A stretch of DNA of 64,000 nucleotides. Source: Streptomyces fumigatiscleroticus. GTDB lineage: Bacteria > Actinomycetota > Actinomycetes > Streptomycetales > Streptomycetaceae. Position 1 is the stretch's first letter. Each line of letters starts with the position of its first letter. A program made the translations under genes and the position numbers. The stretch is from the NCBI RefSeq assembly GCF_014647975.1, contig NZ_BMQF01000011.1, positions 221,899-285,898 of the forward strand. Direction: 5' to 3'. Of the stretch, positions 37,522-45,808 are shown piece after piece. The notes beneath the pieces were generated by a model, which saw only the letters and a list, made by a program, of their open reading frames with translations, did not search any database and had not been told where the DNA came from.

Positions 37522-38271
37522 GTGAGCGGAGCCACGGGCGCCGGATCGGCCGGTACCCCTACGGGTACGGAAACGGACGGCGGCGGCCGTGGCTCCGCCG
37601 CGCGGGCAACGGACACGCCCGCGCACGCGTCCTCTTCCTCGCACGAGACTCATGGATCCCAGGGGGGAACTGTGACGGACACCCGAGGCCCGCACACCCA
37701 GCAGTACGCGGCTGGAGCGGGCCCGGCCGCTCCGGGCGCCCAGCAGCCGCAGGCGCCGGACCAGCAGCCGGCCTCTCCGCTTCCCGGGGAGCGGCAGCCG
37801 CAGCAGCCCGCCGGGCCCTACCACCCGCCGCAGGCCTACCAGACGCAGGCCGCCGCGGGCGGGGTGCGCCGGGCCCGCACCGGGGCGCGCACCACGCCCC
37901 GCGTCCGCAAGGCGCGGCTGCGCGTGGCCAAGGCCGACCCGTGGTCGGTGATGAAGGTCAGCTTCCTGCTCTCCGTCGCGCTGGGCATCTGCACCATCGT
38001 GGCCTCCGCCGTGCTGTGGATGGTCATGGACGCCATGGGCGTCTTCTCCACCGTCGGCGGCACGATCGCCGAGGCGACCGGCTCGAACGAGTCCAACGGA
38101 TTCGACCTCCAGTCGTTCCTGTCGCTGCCCAACGTGCTGCTGTTCGCGACGGTCATCGCGGTCATCGACGTCGTCCTGGCCACGGCCCTGGCGACGCTCG
38201 GCGCGTTCATCTACAACCTCTCCGCGGGCTTCGTGGGCGGCGTCGAGCTGACCCTCGCCGAGGACGAGTGA
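37522..38271 (+). CDS. DUF3566 membrane protein
   Basis: 249 aa from GTG 37522. The first ~135 residues are Thr/Gly/Gln/Pro-rich and disordered. The conserved domain starts RKARLRVAKADPWSVMKVSFLLSVALGI with two membrane segments (about 150-175 and 210-237). Found right after gyrA across actinobacteria (Rv0007 in M. tuberculosis). Function unknown. Probably co-transcribed with gyrBA (18-base gap). Confidence 0.88.
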   Translation: MSGATGAGSAGTPTGTETDGGGRGSAARATDTPAHASSSSHETHGSQGGTVTDTRGPHTQQYAAGAGPAAPGAQQPQAPDQQPASPLPGERQPQQPAGPYHPPQAYQTQAAAGGVRRARTGARTTPRVRKARLRVAKADPWSVMKVSFLLSVALGICTIVASAVLWMVMDAMGVFSTVGGTIAEATGSNESNGFDLQSFLSLPNVLLFATVIAVIDVVLATALATLGAFIYNLSAGFVGGVELTLAEDE

Positions 38272-38272
38272 C

Positions 38273-38307
38273 GGTTGTCCGCGGGCCGCTCCCGGGCAAC
38301 CGATTTT
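38273..38307 (+). terminator. Terminator after the gyrase operon
   Basis: Imperfect hairpin GGTTGTCCGCGGG / CCCGGGCAACC followed by GATTTT, directly after the DUF3566 stop. Confidence 0.5.
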
Positions 38308-38334
38308 GGGACTGCCCACGTCGTGCGCTAATCT
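38306..38334 (+). promoter_or_regulatory. Promoter of tRNA-Ile
   Basis: TTGGGA (38306-38311), 17 bases, TAATCT (38329-38334), 40 bases before the mature tRNA. Confidence 0.55.
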
Positions 38335-38374
38335 TCAGGAGTCAGCGCGCGGGACACACACCGCAGAGCGCGGC

Positions 38375-38451
38375 GGGGCTATAGCTCAGTTGGTTAGAGC
38401 GCATCCCTGATAAGGATGAGGCCACAGGTTCAAATCCTGTTAGCCCCACCA
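38375..38451 (+). tRNA. tRNA-Ile (anticodon GAT)
   Basis: 77 nt including encoded CCA. Acceptor GGGGCTA / TAGCCCC, D-arm AGCTCAGTTGGTTAGAGC, anticodon stem-loop CATCC-CTGATAA-GGATG with GAT at 38409-38411, T-arm ACAGGTTCAAATCCTGT. CCA is encoded at 38449-38451. Confidence 0.98.
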
Positions 38452-38458
38452 GCGTGAA

Positions 38459-38490
38459 GACCCCCAACCGATCAGGGTTGGGGGTCTTTG
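38459..38490 (+). terminator. tRNA-Ile terminator
   Basis: GACCCCCAACC (38459-38469) / GGTTGGGGGTC (38476-38486), 11 bp perfect, followed by TTTGT. Confidence 0.85.
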
Positions 38491-38527
38491 TCGTTCACGG
38501 GTGACATCAGCCGATGCGCTTCTCCCA

Positions 38528-38617
38528 GTGCTCGGCAGCGCTGGCCAATGCTCGTTGGTGCTCGGCAGTGCTGGCCAGGGCTCGTCGGTGCTCGGCAGTG
38601 CCCGGCAGGGAGTGACC
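38528..38617. repeat. 30-bp tandem repeat, three copies
   Basis: Copies start at 38528, 38558 and 38588 with GTGCTCGGCAG; copies 1 and 2 are about 87% alike and copy 3 decays after ~18 bases. The core TGCTCGGCAG/TGCTGGC also recurs at half-period. Confidence 0.75.
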
Positions 38618-38680
38618 CTGCGGCCGGCCGGTGGCGGCCCCGGGGTTCCACCGTGCCGTGTACGGCGTGCCGGGGAACGC

Positions 38681-38714
38681 GAAGACCCGGCCGTCGGATG
38701 ACAGCCGGGTCTTC
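38681..38714. terminator. Terminator of the DUF6344-like gene
   Basis: GAAGACCCGGC (38681-38691) / GCCGGGTCTTC (38704-38714), 11-bp perfect arms, 63 bases past the stop of the minus-strand gene. Confidence 0.7.
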
Positions 38715-38776
38715 TGGCCGGGCGGTGCTGTACGCGAGGTCGCCGGGACGGCGGGCCCGGGGGGCCGGGGGAAGGA

Positions 38777-39124
38777 TCAGCGCTGGAGGGGGATGTCGGC
38801 GCGGTGGGGTGCCGTGGGGGGAGCGGCGGTGTCCGCGTCCGTGTCCGTCTCCTCGAGCGGGCGGTGACGGCAGCTGGGGGACTTGCCGTGGGCCTCGGCG
38901 CGAATGCGCTGCTTCATCGTGGGGGGCAAGGACCGGGCGTTCGACCGGGACCAGGAGGGCAGCGGCGGCAGCTCCGTGTCCGGGGCGCTGCCGCTGTTGC
39001 GCGCCGGCTCGGTCCGCGGTACCGCCGCGGCGGCGCTCGTGGTGATCAGTCCGAGCGCCGTGCACAGCGCGAGGAAGGCGGTGACGATGGCGGTCCACAG
39101 CTTCATGACCTTGTTTCCGGCCAT
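38777..39124 (-). CDS. Small exported protein, DUF6344-like
   Basis: 115 aa from ATG 39124 (AGTGAGGGG upstream). Signal peptide: MAGNKVMKLWTA then a hydrophobic core, cleavage likely after TTSAAAA. The mature part is short, Pro/Ser/Arg-rich, with SWSRSNARSLPPTMKQRIRAEA the only ordered-looking helix. Resembles Streptomyces proteins annotated DUF6344 (recalled, not searched). Function unknown. Confidence 0.65.
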   Translation of the reverse strand: MAGNKVMKLWTAIVTAFLALCTALGLITTSAAAAVPRTEPARNSGSAPDTELPPLPSWSRSNARSLPPTMKQRIRAEAHGKSPSCRHRPLEETDTDADTAAPPTAPHRADIPLQR

Positions 39125-39462
39125 GGCCCCTCACTTTCGGGTCGGGCGATTTGCGTACTTTCCTCATGATGTGTATGTGGGCCGCGAAGTGGTGGACCGA
39201 CGCCCGCGGTGCGTCGTTGTTCAGATGAACACCACCCGGATGGGTGCAAGGGGCCGGAAAACGTGGGAGACAGGAGGAGAGCGGGGCGAAGTCACCCTCG
39301 GTGGGTATGTGATCACCCTCCGATCCGACCGGTCGTGCCCGTTGCCTACTGCGCCGTGGTGGCGGCGAGTTGGCGGACGGTGCAGGTCACCGATCGATAT
39401 AGGTCGGTGTGTATAGTCGGGCGCCAGAGGTCCCCTACGTCAACGAAAGACGAGGTCGCGCG
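39125..39462. other. Divergent spacer upstream of DLW-39 gene
   Basis: 338 bases. A TATAGT -10-like hexamer (39412-39417) lies 46 bases before the DLW-39 start; CACCGA/TCGGTG inverted arms flank it upstream (39388-39409). No gene seen. Confidence 0.4.
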
Positions 39463-39591
39463 GTGAAGAAGCTTCTCCTGGTCGCACTGGCCGCCATCGG
39501 CGGGCTCCTTGTGTACCGCCAGATCCAGGCGGATCGCGCCGAGCAGGATCTGTGGACGGAGGCGACCGACTCCGTGCCCACGGGTTCGTGA
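39463..39591 (+). CDS. DLW-39 family small protein
   Basis: 42 aa from GTG 39463. KKLLLVALAAIGGLLVYRQ forms one membrane helix; RAEQDLWTEATDSV carries the DLW motif that names the family; ends PTGS. A conserved actinobacterial micro-protein found near gyrA/tRNA-Ile, function unknown. Followed by its own terminator, so a dedicated transcript. Confidence 0.88.
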   Translation: MKKLLLVALAAIGGLLVYRQIQADRAEQDLWTEATDSVPTGS

Positions 39592-39610
39592 GTACCGACA
39601 TCTGAACAGA

Positions 39611-39640
39611 CCCCGGCCGTCGTAGCGGTCGGGGTTTTGT
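39611..39640 (+). terminator. Terminator after the DLW-39 gene
   Basis: CCCCGGCCG / CGGTCGGGG hairpin (39611-39634) with one G-T pair, followed by TTTTGT. Confidence 0.8.
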
Positions 39641-39760
39641 GTTGCCCGGAACCGGAAGGCGATCGTTTCGGACGCTCGTTCCGATTGCGCGGATGAGGGA
39701 CCCGTGGGCGGGGCAGGATGGGCCACGGTCCCGGGTCCGGGCGACGACGAGGGGTGGCGC

Positions 39761-41098
39761 GTGAGGGGACGGCGTACGGCGTGGTGGCGCGCGGGGACGT
39801 GGCGCGGTGGACCGCCGGTCGCCGCGCGCCTGGGCGCGGTGGCGGCGGTGCTGTGCGCGACGGCGGCGCTGCCGCACCCGGCCGCGCGGGCCGCCGAGCC
39901 GCCCGGCTACGCCTTCGCCCGGGACGCCCGGCGGATCGACGGGGCCGGCAGCACGGCGGACGCCGTACGCCTGGAGACCGGGAAGACGTACCGCAGCTCC
40001 CTGTCCGCACGCGGCAAGGCCCACTACCGCCTCGAACTCGACGCCGCCTCGAACGCGTACGTCTCCGTCACCGCCGTGCCCGCTCCCGGCAGCACGGTCT
40101 CCGCCGTCGACGGTGTCCGCGTCTCCGTACAGGACGCCGACGGCCATTCCTGCTCCTACGAGAGCGAGACCTTCGGCGCGTCACACAGCCCGCATCCGGT
40201 CACGGCCTGGGGCAGCCGGGAGATCTCCGCCGCGAGAACCCTGTGCAAGGACGCCGGAACCTACTACGTGGCCGTCGAGCGGGCCGACCCCGGCAACTCC
40301 CCGCCGGACGCCTGGGATCTGGAGATCACCACCGTGTCCGAGCCGGGCCTGAAGCGGGCGGGCGGGACGCGCGCGCCACAGGTCTGGGACTCCGCCTCGC
40401 CCGAACCCGTCACGGGCGAGCCGCGACGCCGCCGGGGCGGCGCCGGTTTCAGCGCGGCGGCGCCCCTCGGGCAAGGGGCCTGGCGCGACGACATCACACC
40501 CGGCCAGACGCTCTACTACGCCGTGCCGGTCGACTGGGGCCAGCAGCTGTACGCCACGGCCGAGCTGGGCAGTTCGAGCGGGGGCAGCGGCTACACGACC
40601 GGTGCCCTGAACCTGACCCTCTACAACCCCGTACGCGGGCACGTGGAGGACGACGGCGCGAGCTACCGGGGCGATCAGGAGTCGGCCACCCTCGATCCCG
40701 TGCCGCCGGTCGGCCACGACAACCGGTTCGCCGTCCCCGAGCAGGTCAGCGGTATGCGGTTCGCCGGCACCTACTACCTCGTGGTGCATCTCGCCGAACA
40801 GGTGGCCGACGGTTTCGGCGAGGGGCCGTTCGGGCTGACGCTGCGCGTGCGGGTCCGGGGGGCGGCGCAGTCCGGTCCCTCGTACGCGGGGGAGTCCGTG
40901 CCGCGGAACCTCTTCGAGGTCACGGCTCAGGACCGCGCGGCGGCGACGGTGACCGGCGGTACCGAGGGTGGCGACAGCGCCATGACCGCCCTGGCGGTGG
41001 GCGGCATCGGCACCGGCAGCGCGCTGCTGGCGGGGCTCGGCGTGTGGACGGCGGTGGCCCGGCGCAGGGGAGCGGGAGCGCACGCCGGGCGGGCCTGA
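39761..41098 (+). CDS. Secreted/membrane-anchored protein of unknown function
   Basis: 445 aa from GTG 39761 (GAGGGG upstream; frame open from 39704). Arg-rich start with RRTAWWRAG and a hydrophobic core ending AARAAEPP: a signal peptide, possibly Tat. Two repeated beta-sandwich-like blocks follow (YRLELDAASNAYVSVTAVP and YYAVPVDWGQQLYATAELG, each ending GTYYVAVE / GTYYLVVHL), reminiscent of pre-peptidase C-terminal domains. One C-terminal membrane helix (~413-433) and a short basic tail. Convergent with the kinase gene. No enzyme motif recognised. Confidence 0.75.
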   Translation: MRGRRTAWWRAGTWRGGPPVAARLGAVAAVLCATAALPHPAARAAEPPGYAFARDARRIDGAGSTADAVRLETGKTYRSSLSARGKAHYRLELDAASNAYVSVTAVPAPGSTVSAVDGVRVSVQDADGHSCSYESETFGASHSPHPVTAWGSREISAARTLCKDAGTYYVAVERADPGNSPPDAWDLEITTVSEPGLKRAGGTRAPQVWDSASPEPVTGEPRRRRGGAGFSAAAPLGQGAWRDDITPGQTLYYAVPVDWGQQLYATAELGSSSGGSGYTTGALNLTLYNPVRGHVEDDGASYRGDQESATLDPVPPVGHDNRFAVPEQVSGMRFAGTYYLVVHLAEQVADGFGEGPFGLTLRVRVRGAAQSGPSYAGESVPRNLFEVTAQDRAAATVTGGTEGGDSAMTALAVGGIGTGSALLAGLGVWTAVARRRGAGAHAGRA

Positions 41099-41153
41099 AC
41101 GGCAGAACGGCGCCGGCGCCCCCGGCCCGGTCACCGTGCCGCCGCGCGGTTGC

Positions 41154-42872
41154 TCAGATCCGGGCCAGCGCCCAGAAGCCCACGACGTAGCAGGCCAGGG
41201 CGAGGAACAGAAGCGGGACCGCCACCTTGGCCGGAGGCCCGGGACGGCGCCGCGGGCGCTCCGCCCGGTGCCGGGACACCGGCCGTGCGGCGGGGGGATC
41301 CTGCGGGACCCGGGTGGTGTACGAAGCGGTGGCGGCGTCAGCGCGCTGGTGCGGCGCCGCGGCCAGGGCCTGCGCGGAGTACGGCGGCGCGTGCGGCCGG
41401 GGCGAGGAGAGCGCGTGGGTGGGCTCGTACGGAGAGACGTACGCGGGGTCGTGCCGGGCGCCCTGGACGGCCTGCGCCCGGTCCTCGTACGCCCGGTCCT
41501 CGTGTGCCGGGCTCTCCTGGGCCCGGTCGGCGTGCGGTTGCGCTGAGGTGACCGTGGCCTGCGGTGGCGGCAGATGGAAGCTTCCGGTGTCCGACATGGT
41601 GGAGGGCTGCGAGGTCCCGGACGGCTCCGGTGGCCCGGAGGGCCGGGCGGGCGCGAAGGCGGGCTTCGCCGGCGTCACGTCCGGCGTCGACGCCGGGGCC
41701 GGGCCGGAGTCCGGTCGGCGCGGATCGGCCGGCCCGCCGCCCGTACCCGGACCGGTGGGCGGGGAACCGGTGCCGGGCCAGGACGCCGGTACGGCGCCCG
41801 CGCCCGTGTCCGCGCGGGACGTCGGCGTGCCGGTCACCGGCCGGTGGGGCTCGTCGCTCCGGTCCGCCCGGGACGGCACGCCGCCCCCCGCCGCACGGGG
41901 CCGCCCGCCCCCGTCCCCCGCTCCGGACGGCTCTCCGCCCCCGCTCGCCGGCCGGGGGGCCCACCGGCCCTCCACCACGCCCGGCGCCCGCTTGAGCGGG
42001 CCGTCAGGGGCGAACCCCGGGGGCAGCGGGCCCAGTTGGTCGAATATCTCGATCAGCTCGTCGTCCGGGCTCGGCTCCGGGAGGAGCTCGGCGGCCGCGG
42101 AGAGTGCCTTGCGCGCGCCGGTGGCCGTGCGGAACCGCGCCTGCGGATCGGGCTCCAGCAGCGAGGCCACCACCTGCCACAGCGGCTCGGGAATGTTCTC
42201 GGGCGCCCCGGGCGTCCCGTGCTCGGCGAAGTACTGCACGAGCGCCTTGGTGTCCGGCTTGGCACCCTCCAGCAGATACAGCGCCACCAGCCCCACGGCG
42301 AACAGGTCGGCGGGGAAGTCCGGTTCCGCGCCCATCATCTGCTCGGGCGCGAGATAACCGGGCGTGCCCACCACGAGGTTGGTCTCGGTCAGCCTGGGCT
42401 CGCCCAGCCGCATCGCGATGCCGAAGTCGGAGAGTCTCAGCCGCGGGCGGCCCGTGCCGGTGGCCTCCAGCAGTACGTTGGCGGGCTTGATGTCGCGGTG
42501 TACGACGTCCTCCGCGTGCACCGCGGCCAGCCCCGCCAGTAACTGGTCGAGCAGGGTGCAGACGAAGGCCGGTGGCAGCGGGCCGTAATCCCCGACCAGG
42601 TGGACCAGGGAGCCCCCGCCGACCAGGTCCATGGTGAACAGGACCTTGTCGTCGTCGGCGGCCCAGCTGGCCGGCGCGAGCACATGGGGGTGATCGATCC
42701 GCAGCGCCTGTTCGCGGACGAAGCGCAGCAGGGAGTGCGCGTCGCTCTGCTGGAGCACCTTGGCGGCCACATAGCGCCGGCGGCGGTGGTCCCAGGCACG
42801 CCAGACGGCACCGACGCCTCCACGCCCGATCGGATCGACCAGTTCGTACCGGCCGGCGAAGACCTCACCCAT
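41154..42872 (-). CDS. Ser/Thr protein kinase, C-terminally membrane-anchored
   Basis: 572 aa from ATG 42872 (open frame to 42953). Complete kinase domain in the first ~270 residues: glycine loop GRGGVGAVW, Lys in YVAAKVL, catalytic VVHRDIKPANVLL, metal-binding LSDFGIAM, YLAPEQ. A ~260-residue Pro/Ala/Gly-rich linker follows and one hydrophobic helix lies at the extreme C-terminus (KVAVPLLFLALACYVVGFWALA), leaving only about two residues outside, so no extracellular sensor. Active kinase expected. Substrates unknown; distinct from PknB in this window. Confidence 0.9.
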   Translation of the reverse strand: MGEVFAGRYELVDPIGRGGVGAVWRAWDHRRRRYVAAKVLQQSDAHSLLRFVREQALRIDHPHVLAPASWAADDDKVLFTMDLVGGGSLVHLVGDYGPLPPAFVCTLLDQLLAGLAAVHAEDVVHRDIKPANVLLEATGTGRPRLRLSDFGIAMRLGEPRLTETNLVVGTPGYLAPEQMMGAEPDFPADLFAVGLVALYLLEGAKPDTKALVQYFAEHGTPGAPENIPEPLWQVVASLLEPDPQARFRTATGARKALSAAAELLPEPSPDDELIEIFDQLGPLPPGFAPDGPLKRAPGVVEGRWAPRPASGGGEPSGAGDGGGRPRAAGGGVPSRADRSDEPHRPVTGTPTSRADTGAGAVPASWPGTGSPPTGPGTGGGPADPRRPDSGPAPASTPDVTPAKPAFAPARPSGPPEPSGTSQPSTMSDTGSFHLPPPQATVTSAQPHADRAQESPAHEDRAYEDRAQAVQGARHDPAYVSPYEPTHALSSPRPHAPPYSAQALAAAPHQRADAATASYTTRVPQDPPAARPVSRHRAERPRRRPGPPAKVAVPLLFLALACYVVGFWALARI

Positions 42873-43037
42873 GGCTGTGTGTCGCTCCTCCCCCTCCGGC
42901 ATCCCGGGTCCCCAGGGTGCCTGCCCCACGACGAGCCTTACGACTCCCCCCACGCCCTACGGGTGGCAGGAGCCCCGCACGCCGTTCCCGGGCCCCCGGC
43001 CCGGCTGCCGAACCCCATCGGCGGCCGGGCCGCGGGA

Positions 43038-43586
43038 TCAGTTCTGGTGGGACTGGTAGTGCGCCACGGCGTCGGAGGTGCGGCCGGCGCCGTACACCCG
43101 GAGGAACTCTGCCAGCTCCGGGTGGGTCGGGGCGAGGGTGTCCGCGGCCTCGATGATGTCGCCCGCGGCGGCCACCGAGCGCAGCAGCGACTGGATCTCG
43201 CGGACCACGCGCTTGACCGTGGGTGCGCCGGAACTGCTCGTCGTCTGCGTGCTGTTGCTGAGCACCGAGCCCCCCTGCGACTTCTTGATCTCTTCCATGC
43301 GCTCGGTCGCCTCGGCGGCGCTCACGCTGCCGTCCGCGACCTGCCCCGCCAGATCCTGGAGCAGCTGCACCCGCTGGACCACCGCCGGGTTGCCGATCTT
43401 CGCCCGCTGCCCGCTCATCAGCTGCGAGAGCATCGGTGCGGACAGCCCCAGTACCCCCGCGAGGCGGGCCTGGTTGAGTCCCAGATCGTCGATGAGCTTA
43501 CGGAAGAGCGCCCCCAACGGCTCCCCGTACCAGTTCCGCTGCAGTTCCCGCGCTCTTGCGGTGGCTTCCTGCTGTGCGGCGTCCAT
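43038..43586 (-). CDS. XRE/HTH DNA-binding regulator
   Basis: 182 aa from ATG 43586. Helix-turn-helix around residues 30-60: GLNQARLAGVLGLSAPMLSQLMSGQRAKIGNPAV. A helical region (EATERMEEIKKS) and a C-terminal helical domain (VREIQSLLRSVAAAGDIIEAADTLAP) follow, probably for dimerisation. A 22-bp perfect palindrome lies 30 bases upstream, a likely self-operator. The targets are unknown; the kinase gene downstream on the same strand (166-base gap) may share the transcript. Confidence 0.87.
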   Translation of the reverse strand: MDAAQQEATARARELQRNWYGEPLGALFRKLIDDLGLNQARLAGVLGLSAPMLSQLMSGQRAKIGNPAVVQRVQLLQDLAGQVADGSVSAAEATERMEEIKKSQGGSVLSNSTQTTSSSGAPTVKRVVREIQSLLRSVAAAGDIIEAADTLAPTHPELAEFLRVYGAGRTSDAVAHYQSHQN

Positions 43587-43615
43587 TGCGTCTCCCCATC
43601 GCTTCCCCAAGTACG

Positions 43616-43637
43616 GTGGTTCGCTGTAGCGAACCAC
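43616..43637. promoter_or_regulatory. Palindromic operator upstream of the XRE regulator
   Basis: GTGGTTCGCT - GT - AGCGAACCAC, 10-bp perfect arms, 30 bases before the regulator start. Symmetric and not terminator-like; candidate autoregulatory site. Confidence 0.65.
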
Positions 43638-43766
43638 GCCGAGCATCTTACGGAGCGTGGTCTTCGGCGGGGAGCCCCAATCTTTTTGCGAGATCCCGGG
43701 GGTGACCCGGTACTCTGGTCTGGGCGCCCACCGGGAGACGGTCCTCCGGTCGGACGCTTCTCTTCC

Positions 43767-43839
43767 GGGGCCTTAGCTCAGTTGGTAGAGCGCTGTCTTT
43801 GCATGGCAGATGTCAGGGGTTCGACTCCCCTAGGCTCCA
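43767..43839 (+). tRNA. tRNA-Ala (anticodon TGC)
   Basis: 73 nt, CCA not encoded. Acceptor GGGGCCT / AGGCTCC (one G-T), D-arm TAGCTCAGTTGGTAGAGCG, anticodon arm CTGTC-TTTGCAT-GGCAG with TGC at 43800-43802, T-arm AGGGGTTCGACTCCCCT. Confidence 0.98.
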
Positions 43840-43847
43840 CCCGGATG

Positions 43848-43887
43848 AATGCCCTCCGTGCCGCGTTCGCGCAGCTCGGAGGGCATT
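43848..43887 (+). terminator. tRNA-Ala terminator
   Basis: AATGCCCTCCG (43848-43858) / CGGAGGGCATT (43877-43887), 11 bp perfect, then TCC. Confidence 0.75.
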
Positions 43888-43931
43888 TCCGTCTCCCCGC
43901 GGTTCCCGGCCGGGGGCTGGGCCGACGTCCT

Positions 43932-43945
43932 GTTTCACGTGAAAC
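43932..43945. promoter_or_regulatory. parS: parS site right of oriC
   Basis: Perfect GTTTCACGTGAAAC in the convergent spacer between tRNA-Ala and the DUF5324 gene; the only perfect parS on the right arm in this window. Confidence 0.93.
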
Positions 43946-44012
43946 GGCGGTATTGGCCGAGGCGCCAACTCTCCCGGCGAGCCGAGGGGTTGGCGCGCCC
44001 ACCGAAAACCGA

Positions 44013-44041
44013 GGGGCGGGAGACATCACGTCTCCCGCCCC
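44013..44041 (-). terminator. Terminator of the DUF5324 gene
   Basis: GGGGCGGGAGAC (44013-44024) / GTCTCCCGCCCC (44030-44041), 12 bp perfect with a 5-base loop. Confidence 0.8.
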
Positions 44042-44066
44042 GCGGTGAGGCTCTGCCTGCCGGACG

Positions 44067-44780
44067 TCAGGAGCGCTCGTCGCGGTCGGTGGCCTTGTCG
44101 GCGGCCTTCTCCTCGGCCTCCTTCGCCTGGACCTCCGGGTCCAGCACGGCCTGCCCGCTGCCGTCCACCGAAGCCAGGTGCCCGGTCTCCGGAACCTCCG
44201 TCGCCGCGGGCGGCTCCACCAGCCAGTCCGGGTTGGCCTGCTTGTCCCACCACTTCCAGGCGGCGAAGGCGCCGCCCGCGACCATGCTCAGAATCGCCAG
44301 TGTCCTGGCGATACGGCCGGCCCGGGCCCGTCGCGCGTGCTTGCGCGAGAGCTTCTGGATCTCCTTGGGGGTGACCTGGCCGCGCAGGGCGGCCAGCGCG
44401 GCGGCACCGCGCGCCGCGGCCTCCTCCCGGACCGGCCCGGCCGCCGCCACGGCCTGCTCGATCCTCGGACGCGAGTACTCGGCCGCCTGCCGCGCGGCCT
44501 TGCGGGTGCGGACGGCGGCCTCGTGAGCCGCCTGGTCGACCTTCGGAGGCACATGCGAACGGGCCTGGTCCAGCCGCGGGGCGATATGGGTGCCGTACTG
44601 GACGCGGGCCTGCTCGGTGGCCTGCGAGACCTTGGGCGCCAGCCGTACGCGTGCCTCGTGTGCGTAGTGCGTGGCCCTTTCCTTGGCCGTGTCGGCGTAG
44701 GGCGCCACCACTTCCGCGGCGTGCAGCACGCTGTCCTTCGCCGAACCGGTCGCGGCGCGCACGCTGTCCATGCGGGTCAC
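44067..44780 (-). CDS. DUF5324 family protein
   Basis: 237 aa from GTG 44780. Highly helical, Ala/Arg/Lys-rich N-terminal 150 residues with short recurring patterns (VRAATGSAKDSVLHAAEVVAPYAD). One membrane segment near 160-180 (RTLAILSMVAGGAFAAWKWW), then a short acidic outside tail. The helical part looks like amphipathic LEA/apolipoprotein-type repeats. Conserved in Streptomyces upstream of ppiA. Function unknown. Confidence 0.82.
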   Translation of the reverse strand: MTRMDSVRAATGSAKDSVLHAAEVVAPYADTAKERATHYAHEARVRLAPKVSQATEQARVQYGTHIAPRLDQARSHVPPKVDQAAHEAAVRTRKAARQAAEYSRPRIEQAVAAAGPVREEAAARGAAALAALRGQVTPKEIQKLSRKHARRARAGRIARTLAILSMVAGGAFAAWKWWDKQANPDWLVEPPAATEVPETGHLASVDGSGQAVLDPEVQAKEAEEKAADKATDRDERS

Positions 44781-45146
44781 GGGTTCCTCCTCCTCGGTGG
44801 CGTACGGTAATTCGACTTTCCACCCTTTTACGGATCATGCCTGTCGGCGCACCGCCGGGCATGTACGGGCGGTCATCCGGGTCACGGGTACCGACTCCGG
44901 ATCTCCCCTGATCAAAAAGGCTGACCGGGGGCCGATCACGTGCAATAGCGGATGAATACGGGGGAACGGGAGCTTGTCGTCGACAATGCCACGGATCGCC
45001 GGACCGTGCTCCCGCCCCGCGAGGACTCGACCGGAATTCTGCAAGCGGGACGCGCCCGGAGCGACCGGTGAACGGACGAGGCGCGACGCACGGCGCGGAC
45101 CCGTGCGAGGATCGGGGAACAACAGGAAGACAACGGAAGGCAGATC
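44781..45146. other. Divergent spacer DUF5324 / ppiA
   Basis: 366 bases. Contains both ribosome-binding regions and a small palindrome TTGTCG-T-CGACAA (44974-44986). No promoter can be assigned confidently and no gene is seen. Confidence 0.5.
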
Positions 45147-45680
45147 GTGGCTGAGCAGCTCTACGCCACCCTGAAGACCAACCACGGCGACATCGACGTC
45201 CGGCTCCTGCCGAACCACGCCCCCAAGACGGTCCGGAACTTCGTCGAGCTCGCCAAGGGCGAGCGTGAGTGGACCCACCCCGCCACCGGGGAGAAGTCCA
45301 CGGACAAGCTCTACGACGGCACGGTCTTCCACCGGGTGATCAGCGGCTTCATGATCCAGGGCGGTGACCCGCTGGGCAACGGCACCGGCGGTCCCGGCTA
45401 CCAGTTCGAGGACGAGTTCCACCCGGAGCTCTCCTTCGACAAGCCCTACCTGCTGGCGATGGCCAACGCCGGCCCGGGCACCAACGGCTCGCAGTTCTTC
45501 ATCACCGTCGCCCCGACGACGTGGCTGACCCGCAAGCACACCATCTTCGGCGAGGTCGCCGACGCGGCCAGCCAGAAGGTCGTCGACGCCATCGCCACCA
45601 CGCAGACCAACCCGCGCACCGACCGTCCGCTCAAGGACGTCGTCATCGAGTCGGTCGTCGTCGAGACCCGCCAGGGCTGA
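45147..45680 (+). CDS. ppiA: Peptidyl-prolyl cis-trans isomerase, cyclophilin type
   Basis: 177 aa from GTG 45147. Cyclophilin core: FHRVISGFMIQGGDPLGNGTGGPGY, catalytic Arg in that block, and MANAGPGTNGSQFFITVAPTTWLTRKHTIFGEV. No signal peptide, so cytoplasmic. Accelerates proline isomerisation during folding. Conserved near oriC (M. tuberculosis Rv0009). Confidence 0.96.
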   Translation: MAEQLYATLKTNHGDIDVRLLPNHAPKTVRNFVELAKGEREWTHPATGEKSTDKLYDGTVFHRVISGFMIQGGDPLGNGTGGPGYQFEDEFHPELSFDKPYLLAMANAGPGTNGSQFFITVAPTTWLTRKHTIFGEVADAASQKVVDAIATTQTNPRTDRPLKDVVIESVVVETRQG

Positions 45681-45744
45681 CACCCTCCCCGCGGGCACGC
45701 GTCCGGGCGGCGAGCCCGGAAAACCGGTGTCCGAAGGGAACCAA

Positions 45745-45778
45745 ACGCCCCGCTCGTCCGTAAGGATGGGCGGGGCGT
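45745..45778 (+). terminator. ppiA terminator
   Basis: ACGCCCCGC (45745-45753) / GCGGGGCGT (45770-45778), 9-bp perfect arms. Confidence 0.7.
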
Positions 45779-45808
45779 GCACGTGCGGACGACGAGTGAG
45801 GGGATCCC

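Larger units (their letters stand above)
38452..38776. other. Spacer with terminators and a 30-bp tandem repeat
   Basis: 325 bases between tRNA-Ile and the convergent small exported protein gene. Holds two terminators (38459-38490 and 38681-38714) and ~3 copies of a 30-bp repeat. No gene with coding signature seen. Confidence 0.6.
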
